Assembly: GCA_029287755.1 (NCBI GenBank)
Contig: JARFQM010000278.1
Span: forward strand, 1 to 24,662
Length of the DNA: 24,662 bases
Direction: 5' to 3'
Source of the DNA: Desulfofustis sp.
GTDB taxonomy: Bacteria > Desulfobacterota > Desulfobulbia > Desulfobulbales > Desulfocapsaceae
Part shown: piece by piece, positions 16,728 to 22,461 of the stretch
Position numbering within the stretch: position 1 is the first letter of the stretch
Layout of the letters: the number at the start of each line of letters is the position of its first letter
Notes under the pieces: generated by a model
Seen by the model: only the letters and a program-made list of their open reading frames with translations
The model's database searches: none
Told to the model about the DNA's origin: nothing
Translations under genes and position numbers: made by a program

Positions 16728-16814
16728 ACCTATCATCACCCTTGATCTTTACTGTTTTATGCACAAAGTAACAAACCAAATTGGTCAGGACCCCGGTGTA
16801 CACCCAGTTTTTGC

Positions 16815-16843
16815 TTGTCAGTATGATGGCCAGAAGGTAAACT
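16815..16843 (+). promoter_or_regulatory. Candidate promoter of trxA-trxB-bamD
   Basis: TTGTCA (16815-16820, 5 of 6) and TAAACT (16838-16843, 4 of 6) have a 17-bp spacer. The leader to the trxA ATG would be about 70 nt. Confidence 0.5.
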
Positions 16844-16920
16844 GGACGAGTCTGTGCACCTCTGTCAGGGCAACAATAACCACCTGAATACAAAACAAAA
16901 AATCCCTAAGGAGAAAGACA

Positions 16921-17247
16921 ATGGCCAGCGATAAAGTCCTGCAGTTAAATGATGCCGAATTTGATTCAGCCATCGGCTCGGATCAACCGACCCTGGTTGA
17001 TTTTTGGGCCCCCTGGTGCGGCCCCTGTAAAGCGATCGGTCCCGTCGTCGAAGAGCTGGCCGATGAGTATGAAGGCAAGATCTCCATCGCCAAAATGAAC
17101 GTCGATGACAATCCTGTCACACCTGGCAAATTTGGTATTCGGGCCATCCCCACCCTCATTCTCTTCAAAGGCGGCGAGGTAGTCGATCAGATTACCGGAG
17201 CGGTCGGCAAAACCCAGCTTGTCGACCTGATTAACAAAGCCCTGTAA
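16921..17247 (+). CDS. trxA: Thioredoxin
   Basis: This 108-residue thioredoxin is a cytoplasmic disulfide reductant. The active site WCGPCK places Cys33 and Cys36. The conserved cis-proline is in IRAIPTLILFKGG, and the buried Asp is in LVDFWAPW. Length and fold are standard. There is no signal peptide. The start has a strong AAGGAG. It lies 41 bp upstream of trxB, which reduces it, so electron donor and carrier are made together. Confidence 0.97.
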   Translation: MASDKVLQLNDAEFDSAIGSDQPTLVDFWAPWCGPCKAIGPVVEELADEYEGKISIAKMNVDDNPVTPGKFGIRAIPTLILFKGGEVVDQITGAVGKTQLVDLINKAL

Positions 17248-17288
17248 GCTTTTTCTCAGGTTTCACTAATTCTCTTATCCGGGTGACA

Positions 17289-18227
17289 ATGGAAAAAAGC
17301 CATTTTGAGCTGGTCATTTTAGGTGCAGGCCCGGCAGGACTGACTGCCGGGCTTTATGCGTCACGGTCACGAATTGATCACATACTCATTGAAAAAGGAG
17401 CGCCTGGAGGCCAGGTGCTGACCACCGACTGGGTCGACAACTACCCCGGTTTTCCCGACGGCATCTCCGGGTTCGACCTGATGGATAAGATGACCGCCCA
17501 TGCCAAACGATTCGACGTCAACATCATGACCAAAGAAGTCGCCTCCGTCGAACTCAGCGATCCTGCCGTCAAGCGCATCGTTTTCGCTGACGGTTCTTCC
17601 CTCACCTGCGAGGCGCTGATCATCTGTACCGGAGCCAGCCCCAACAAGCTCGGCATCCCGGGCGAGGCCGAGTTGGCCGGCAAAGGTGTTTCCTACTGCG
17701 GAACCTGTGACGCTCCCTTTTACCGGAACATGCACGTCGCCGTTATCGGCGGCGGCGACACGGCCGTCGAGGAGGCTGATTATCTGACCAGGTTCGCCAG
17801 CAAGGTGACGATAATTCATCGACGTGACGAACTCAGGGCCATTAAAATTCTTCAGGAAACCGCTTTTGCAAACGACAAGATAGATTACATCTGGAACAGC
17901 CGGGTTACCTCTATCGAAGGCGGCAAGGAGGTCGAAAGGCTGCAGCTTGTCGACAACGACGGCAACACCTCAACCCTTGAGGTCCAGGGTGTTTTCATAC
18001 TCATCGGCATTACCCCCAACAACGAGATGCTGCCCCTGGACCAGCTGAAAGCTGATAAATGGGGGTTCATCCCCACTGACAACGAAACCCTCACTTCCAT
18101 TCCCGGTGTCTATGCCGCCGGCGACATCAGGAGCAAGCTCATGCGCCAGGTTGTCAACGCCTGCGGTGAAGGGGCCAATTCGGTAGTCGCGGCGGAGCAT
18201 TATCTGAAAACCAGATCTGAACAATGA
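17289..18227 (+). CDS. trxB: Thioredoxin reductase (NADPH)
   Basis: This 312-residue FAD enzyme moves electrons from NADPH to thioredoxin. The FAD site is GAGPAGLTAGLYASR near the start. The redox pair is Cys137 and Cys140 in YCGTCDAPFY. The NADPH domain has GGGDTAVEEA followed by HRRDELRA, the arginines expected for NADPH preference. GVYAAGDIRSK near the C-terminus completes the FAD fold. The ATG at 17289 was chosen. A GTG two codons upstream (17283) is possible, and neither has a well-spaced ribosome-binding site, so trxB may depend on trxA translation or transcription. Confidence 0.96.
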   Translation: MEKSHFELVILGAGPAGLTAGLYASRSRIDHILIEKGAPGGQVLTTDWVDNYPGFPDGISGFDLMDKMTAHAKRFDVNIMTKEVASVELSDPAVKRIVFADGSSLTCEALIICTGASPNKLGIPGEAELAGKGVSYCGTCDAPFYRNMHVAVIGGGDTAVEEADYLTRFASKVTIIHRRDELRAIKILQETAFANDKIDYIWNSRVTSIEGGKEVERLQLVDNDGNTSTLEVQGVFILIGITPNNEMLPLDQLKADKWGFIPTDNETLTSIPGVYAAGDIRSKLMRQVVNACGEGANSVVAAEHYLKTRSEQ

Positions 18228-18240
18228 GACCAACGCTCGC

Positions 18241-19020
18241 ATGATTGAAAGAAAATGCCCTTACGCCGTGTCCGTGAGCCGGGTGGTGTGGTACGCCCTG
18301 CTGACGCTGACCAGCTCACTGCTCATCCTCGGTTCCGGATGTACGACCGTGAAAGAGACCCTGCGGATCGAAGAAAAGGCCGATGTATCGCTGCCGGCCG
18401 AGCAGCTGATCATCAAAGGGATGGAAGAATTCAATATCGGCAAGTATTTTCTGGCGATCGACTATTTCAACGAGATTCTGGACCGCTATCCGTTCAGCGC
18501 CCAGGCGCCGCTGGCGGAACTCAAGGCCGCGGACAGCAATTACTACATGGAGCGCTACGAAGAGGCGCTGGTGCTCTACAGGGAATTTGAAGAACGGCAC
18601 CCGACCAACGAGGCCATCGCCTACGTGATGTATCAGAAAGGGATGTGCAGTTACAACCGAATCGACCGGATCGACCGGGACATCACCGGAGCGATTGAAT
18701 CAATCCAGGCCTTCGAGGAACTGCTGCGGGCCTTTCCTGAGTCGCCCTACACCGCCGAGGCAAAAGCCCGAATCCAGGCCGCTACAGAGTTTCTGGTCAA
18801 CCACGAATTCAACGTGGTTGAGTTTTATCTGCGCACCAAGAAATATAGCCAGGCCGAGACCAGGCTCAACTATCTTCTGGCCATGTATCCCGACTCCAGC
18901 GTCGCCCCGAAGGCCCGGGAAATTCTCGATCTGATCGAGGCAGGCACCCCGCCGAAGTATGGCCTCGGCCACTGGTTCAAAAACCTCTCCCTTCCCGACT
19001 GGATGGATTTCATGGACTGA
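18241..19020 (+). CDS. bamD: Outer-membrane assembly lipoprotein BamD
   Basis: This 259-residue lipoprotein of the BAM complex helps insert beta-barrel proteins in the outer membrane. A signal peptide (hydrophobic core about 15-31) ends in LGSGC, making Cys34 the lipidated residue. The -3 position is Gly rather than the usual Leu, so the lipobox is slightly atypical. TPR-like helical repeats follow, such as GKYFLAIDYFNEILDRYPFS, ERYEEALVLYREFEERHP and KKYSQAETRLNYLLAMYPDS. RIDRIDRD...AIESIQAFEELL is a typical BamD segment. It lies 13 bp after trxB. The start codon has no clear ribosome-binding site, so coupling to trxB is likely. Confidence 0.92.
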   Translation: MIERKCPYAVSVSRVVWYALLTLTSSLLILGSGCTTVKETLRIEEKADVSLPAEQLIIKGMEEFNIGKYFLAIDYFNEILDRYPFSAQAPLAELKAADSNYYMERYEEALVLYREFEERHPTNEAIAYVMYQKGMCSYNRIDRIDRDITGAIESIQAFEELLRAFPESPYTAEAKARIQAATEFLVNHEFNVVEFYLRTKKYSQAETRLNYLLAMYPDSSVAPKAREILDLIEAGTPPKYGLGHWFKNLSLPDWMDFMD

Positions 19021-19074
19021 CGGCCGCATCGGCCGGCCCTTGACGATTGCAGGCTGTGCAGAGCAGCTCCACGC

Positions 19075-19545
19075 TCAAGAGAATAGCGGGGTTTTTGCGG
19101 CGGCATCGGTTTCCAGCCATTCCTCGCCCAAAGACATCTCCATGGCCCGAACCGGGCAGATCAGCACACACTGGTTACAGCCGGTGCATTTATCCGCATC
19201 AAAAAGCACCGCCATATCAGCACGCCTGATGTAGAGCGCCTTCACCGGACAGACACCGGTACAGGCTCCGCATTGAAAGCAGCGCTCGTCGTCGCGTCGT
19301 ATCCGCGTTGCCAGACGCTCTATGGTGACCCCCAACTGCTTTAGGTATTCAAGACCGTCCTTGATATTCTGCTTGGCACCGGCCATCTCGATAATCAGAA
19401 TACCCTCCCGCTGCGGCAGAATATTGGCCCGCAGAATATTGACCTCGACGTCGTATTCTTTGATCAGTCGATAGATGATCGGTTTGTCACTGATCTCCTT
19501 GGGGAACCTGATAAAATAGATCCTTCTGTACACGCTGCTCACCAT
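19075..19545 (-). CDS. NIL-domain 4Fe-4S ferredoxin
   Basis: This 156-residue protein has an N-terminal NIL domain (about 4-76), a small ligand-binding-like fold, then two 4Fe-4S motifs. These use Cys89, Cys92, Cys95, Cys99 and Cys120, Cys123, Cys126, Cys130. The same NIL plus 2x[4Fe-4S] build is the iron-sulfur partner of the DUF39/COG1900 protein in the sulfide-dependent conversion of aspartate semialdehyde to homocysteine, known in methanogens and implicated in sulfate reducers. That role is inferred, as no DUF39 gene is in the window. The ATG at 19545 has AAGGGA upstream. A TTG 12 codons upstream (19581) lies inside the MITE and is rejected. The MITE ends 24 bp before the ATG. Confidence 0.88.
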   Translation of the reverse strand: MVSSVYRRIYFIRFPKEISDKPIIYRLIKEYDVEVNILRANILPQREGILIIEMAGAKQNIKDGLEYLKQLGVTIERLATRIRRDDERCFQCGACTGVCPVKALYIRRADMAVLFDADKCTGCNQCVLICPVRAMEMSLGEEWLETDAAAKTPLFS

Positions 19546-19568
19546 TGTTCTGTTTCCCTTATTTATTG

Positions 19569-19709
19569 GAGCCTTTTGCAAAACTAAGATTGTCGTTCAA
19601 AATCAAACCATGCGAGAAATTTTACCACAGGCATATGATTGCTATTCCGAGGATAAAATTTTGAGCATAACGCAGAGTGTGGGCGAAAAGATCGTTTTGC
19701 AAATGGCTC
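19569..19709. mobile_element. MITE-like element, copy 2 (141 bp)
   Basis: It is the same length as copy 1 and differs from it at only 4 of 141 positions. The ends are GAGCCTTTTGCAAAAC and, inverted, GAGCCATTTGCAAAAC. Direct ATTG flanks it at 19565-19568 and 19710-19713, an independent 4-bp target duplication. It sits between the P-loop ATPase gene (stop at 19740) and the NIL-ferredoxin start. Its orientation relative to the downstream gene matches copy 1. Near-identity of the copies suggests recent movement. Confidence 0.9.
19619..19627 (-). promoter_or_regulatory. Possible outward extended -10 inside MITE copy 2
   Basis: TGGTAAAAT on the minus strand is at the same offset as in copy 1 and about 75 bp before the NIL-ferredoxin ATG. 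No good -35 is present. It could give this gene transcription independent of the genes upstream. Confidence 0.33.
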
Positions 19710-19739
19710 ATTGTGCTTGTCTGATCCTCAGGGGCTCCT

Positions 19740-20315
19740 TCAGCCGCCATCGACGAAATCGTCGACCCTGGCAAGAAGGGCTTCAATGCGGTCATCGGTA
19801 TCGAGGTCAAGAAGCAAGGCGCCAGCCACCTGCGTCGGAACCACGAAGACCTTTTTCTGACCTTGATAAATTTCCCATCGGCCGTCCGAAACCGCTTTGG
19901 AATCGGCAGCACGAAGTTGAAAACGGTCTTTTATCACCGACTCTGCGCAGCGGCAATGAACGAAGAACAGAAGGCCTCGTCCGCTGAACTCGTCAACCAG
20001 TTGCTGCCGCTGTTCTTCTCCCCCATAGGAGCCGTCCAGTACAACGCCGGTTGCCCCCTCAGCAATCGCTTGCGCGGCCCGCTTCAACATCTCCCCGTAT
20101 GTTCGCCGGGTCATCGCGGGACTATACAGACCCTCATGGAAAGGGACATGATGCCTGCTGTGCGGTGCCACCCCAGCCAGCTCTTTTCTGATGCGGTCAC
20201 TGTTGTAACAGAGATATCCCCGAGCTGCCGCCCAGCGCTGGGCCAGATAGCTTTTTCCCGAGCCGGTCAGGCCCAAAAATACCACAATGATTGACTTAGC
20301 TGTCTTCCCGGGCAT
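19740..20315 (-). CDS. P-loop ATPase/kinase, COG0645 (AAA_33) type
   Basis: This 191-residue protein has a Walker A motif GLTGSGKS (15-22) after a hydrophobic strand (SIIVVFL). CYNSDRIRKELAG next resembles the small-molecule kinase group, and VVLDGSYGG is a Walker B-like strand. It is expected to phosphorylate or bind a small molecule, and the substrate is unknown. In many bacteria this domain is the C-terminal half of a single protein whose N-terminal half is the COG2187 domain found just upstream here. Here the two are in different frames and overlap by 20 bp. The ATG at 20315 was chosen because the longer in-frame extension (to 20426) is antisense-quality low-complexity sequence. No clear ribosome-binding site is visible. 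Confidence 0.85.
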   Translation of the reverse strand: MPGKTAKSIIVVFLGLTGSGKSYLAQRWAAARGYLCYNSDRIRKELAGVAPHSRHHVPFHEGLYSPAMTRRTYGEMLKRAAQAIAEGATGVVLDGSYGGEEQRQQLVDEFSGRGLLFFVHCRCAESVIKDRFQLRAADSKAVSDGRWEIYQGQKKVFVVPTQVAGALLLDLDTDDRIEALLARVDDFVDGG

Positions 20316-21309
20316 AGCGCTGGGCCAGTTCGAAATAGCGTGTCGCCTGGGCCGTGCAGTCAGCTGCTGTTGCCGGCTCAACACCGGGATCGGCTGCGGT
20401 GAACAGATTAATCTTCCCCCGGACATAGGCCCGATAGCACTTGTAGAAAGCTATCAGATCGAGCAGTCCCCGGTCGCCCGAACGCTCCACATAGCGGCTC
20501 ACGAAATGATCGGCCAGATGGTCGAGGCCATGGAAATCAAGATCCATGGCCAGAAAGCCGATGTCGCCGGCCACATCGCTGTAGCGAAAGCGGTCGTTGA
20601 ACTCGATACAATCAAAAATGTAGATCTTGTCGCCGAGGCAGATGTTGGCCGAATATAAATCTCCGTGGCAGTCCCTGATTCTTTCATCTGCGATTCGCCT
20701 GCCGAAGCGCTCCTCCTGCTTCAAAACGGCCAAGGCGTAGGCCCTGATCTGCTCGAATTGTTCCCTGCTCAAGGCCGGTCCGTCGACGAAGGCTTCTGTC
20801 TGCTCAAAATTTTCCACCACGTTGACAGCGACCGATTCAGCTCTACCGTAGGACCTGATCTCGTCGTTGACCTCTGCCGACTCATAGAAAGGTACCAGGG
20901 TATCGACAATCCGGTCCAGGTGAGTGGCGGTCAGACCACCGGCGGCCAGAACCCGGCCCATCATCTGTTCTTCCTCCAGGCGCCGCATTTTAACCCCGTA
21001 CTCGACGATGTCACCGTCCCCGCCCAGCGCATAACCGTCGGGCGCGCGGGTTACCGTGACGCGCTCGAGGTAGATCTCCGGACAGAGGCGTCTGTTCAGG
21101 GTTATCTCCTGGAGGCAGTAGTGGGCCCGCTTGTCGAGAGTGGAAAAGTCCAGAAAGCCGAAATTCATTGGTTTCTTGAATTTATAGACGAACTCCCCGG
21201 CAATCACTACGTAGGATATGTGCGTCTGAATGAGCTGAACCCCAGCGGCCGGATGGCCGTAGGAGTCGCTGGTCAGCAGGCTGTCGATATAGTCCGGAAG
21301 ATTTTGCAT
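20296..21309 (-). CDS. Aminoglycoside phosphotransferase-fold kinase, COG2187 type
   Basis: This 337-residue protein has the APH/choline kinase fold. VYKFKKP (41-47) gives an ATP-binding lysine, CHGDLYSANI (214-223) is the catalytic Brenner-type loop with Asp217 and Asn222, and IFDCIEFND (231-239) supplies the metal-binding Asp233. The name of the fold does not imply antibiotic resistance, since COG2187 proteins are conserved chromosomal enzymes of unknown substrate. It overlaps the P-loop gene by 20 bp in a different frame, and the pair is often a single two-domain protein elsewhere. The ATG at 21309 has no strong ribosome-binding site. The gap upstream (21310-21543) gave no convincing minus-strand promoter. 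Confidence 0.88.
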   Translation of the reverse strand: MQNLPDYIDSLLTSDSYGHPAAGVQLIQTHISYVVIAGEFVYKFKKPMNFGFLDFSTLDKRAHYCLQEITLNRRLCPEIYLERVTVTRAPDGYALGGDGDIVEYGVKMRRLEEEQMMGRVLAAGGLTATHLDRIVDTLVPFYESAEVNDEIRSYGRAESVAVNVVENFEQTEAFVDGPALSREQFEQIRAYALAVLKQEERFGRRIADERIRDCHGDLYSANICLGDKIYIFDCIEFNDRFRYSDVAGDIGFLAMDLDFHGLDHLADHFVSRYVERSGDRGLLDLIAFYKCYRAYVRGKINLFTAADPGVEPATAADCTAQATRYFELAQRYAREDS

Positions 21310-21350
21310 CAGCGTGGTTTACTCTAAATTAATTATTAGTGCACCTGCGC

Positions 21351-21375
21351 TCCCGGCCGTGGTCTCCTGCCGGGA
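21351..21375. other. Inverted repeat in the divergent spacer before larB
   Basis: TCCCGGC (21351-21357) and GCCGGGA (21369-21375) form a 7-bp stem with an 11-nt loop. There is no T-run after it on either strand, so it is not an obvious terminator. It could be an operator, but nothing else supports that. Confidence 0.3.
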
Positions 21376-21507
21376 TTCGAAAGACGCCCTCTGGTGCGCG
21401 TCACAGTGTAACAAAATCGATCGCCGCGGTAAACAGGACAGGAATCCTTTACCTTGATTTATGCACGTGCTAAGGTAGCAGTTTTCAATCTAGTCGCCAG
21501 ACCAGCC

Positions 21508-21528
21508 CTGCCTGCCGGTTGCAGGCAG
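21508..21528 (+). promoter_or_regulatory. Hairpin in the larB leader
   Basis: CTGCCTGC and GCAGGCAG make a perfect 8-bp stem with a 5-nt loop. It ends 15 nt before the larB ATG, directly ahead of the AGGTGA ribosome-binding site. It may modulate translation initiation; no known riboswitch fold is recognised. Confidence 0.4.
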
Positions 21529-21543
21529 CAGTACAGGTGAAAT

Positions 21544-22299
21544 ATGAACAGCAACACTCTTTACGATCTCCTCGAGCGGGTGCGCCGCGGTCAAGTCGAT
21601 GTTGAGGAGGCGCTACACCAGTTGCGGAGCTTTCCAGCCGAAACGCTCGACGGAGCCTGTGTCGACCACCAGCGCGAACTTCGAACCGGGCTTCCCGAGG
21701 TGGTTTTTGGTGAATCGAAAAGTGCGGAGCAGATTGGTGCCATCAGCGCCGCCATGCTCGAGCAGCATGGGCCCGTACTGGTTACCCGGGTGGATTCCCA
21801 AAAGGCTGCCCTGGTCAGGGAGCAGATCCCGCAGTTCGTCTATCACCAGCAGGCCCGTATTCTGCAGCATGGCAGCTTGACGGTCGAGCCTGGTCAGGTC
21901 AGAGGTGAAATCGTGGTGATCTGCGCCGGCACCTCAGATCTCGGTGTGGCAGAAGAGGCCCGCATAACCATCGAGACCCTGGGCCATCCTTGCCGCACCA
22001 TCTACGATGCTGGGGTTGCCGGGCTGCATAGGCTCCTTGCCCACCACGAACTTCTGCAGAAGGCTGCGGTCATCATCGTCGTCGCCGGCATGGAAGGGGC
22101 GCTGCCCAGCGTGGTTGGGGGACTTGTCCGCTGTCCGGTAATCGGCGTACCCACCTCGGTGGGCTATGGTGCCGGGGTCGGAGGGTTTGCCGCCCTGCTC
22201 GGCATGCTCAACAGCTGTGCCCCGGGACTGGCCGTGGTCAACATAGACAACGGTTTTGGCGCTGCCTGCATGGCTATAAAAATTAACTCACTCGACTGA
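21544..22299 (+). CDS. larB: Nickel-pincer cofactor biosynthesis protein LarB
   Basis: This 251-residue protein belongs to the PurE-like LarB family. LarB carboxylates the pyridinium ring of nicotinic acid adenine dinucleotide and cleaves the phosphoanhydride, the first step to the nickel-pincer nucleotide of lactate racemase-type enzymes. Core motifs are VICAGTSDLGVAEEA (125-139), TIYDAGVAGLHRLL (152-165), PVIGVPTSVGYGAG (198-211) and LLGMLNSCAPGLAVVNIDNG (218-237), with Cys225 the likely catalytic cysteine. The helical N-terminus (about 1-60) is normal. The ATG follows AGGTGA by 4-5 nt. The partners larC and larE and the target racemase are not in the window, so the pathway is scattered if present. 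Confidence 0.93.
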   Translation: MNSNTLYDLLERVRRGQVDVEEALHQLRSFPAETLDGACVDHQRELRTGLPEVVFGESKSAEQIGAISAAMLEQHGPVLVTRVDSQKAALVREQIPQFVYHQQARILQHGSLTVEPGQVRGEIVVICAGTSDLGVAEEARITIETLGHPCRTIYDAGVAGLHRLLAHHELLQKAAVIIVVAGMEGALPSVVGGLVRCPVIGVPTSVGYGAGVGGFAALLGMLNSCAPGLAVVNIDNGFGAACMAIKINSLD

Positions 22300-22379
22300 T
22301 TCCAGGGCGGAGCCGCACGCACCGTCCACACGCTGCCCAGGAAAAGCCGACTGGTAGCCCAACAAAGTGCGTTGAAACC

Positions 22380-22407
22380 TTGCAAGATTCAGGCATTACG
22401 GTATAAT
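22380..22407 (+). promoter_or_regulatory. Promoter of secDF
   Basis: TTGCAA (22380-22385) and a perfect TATAAT (22402-22407) are separated by 16 bp. The leader to the ATG at 22462 would be about 48 nt. It shows that secDF need not depend on larB transcription. Confidence 0.65.
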
Positions 22408-22461
22408 CGCGGGGCTGGATTCTGTGCAACTGGTCATTACTAATTCCTTACGGAAGAATTT

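Larger units (their letters stand above)
16590..16920. other. Divergent intergenic region hemL/trxA
   Basis: This 331-bp spacer holds one promoter for each divergent gene: a strong one for hemL (16698-16727) and a moderate one for trxA (16815-16843). No gene is supported. A 64-codon minus frame (16893-16699) crosses both promoter sites and looks spurious. Confidence 0.7.

Noticed and set aside
16699..16893. A 64-codon minus-strand frame in the hemL/trxA spacer
   Set aside because: It runs through both predicted promoters and has no recognisable features.
19021..19050. CGGCCG-CAT-CGGCCG hairpin after bamD
   Set aside because: The 3-nt loop and lack of a T-run make a rho-independent terminator unlikely.
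21363..21400. A TTCGAATCC-type sequence on the minus strand suggesting a tRNA T-arm
   Set aside because: The flanking bases do not form a T-stem or acceptor stem, and no D-arm or anticodon arm was found.
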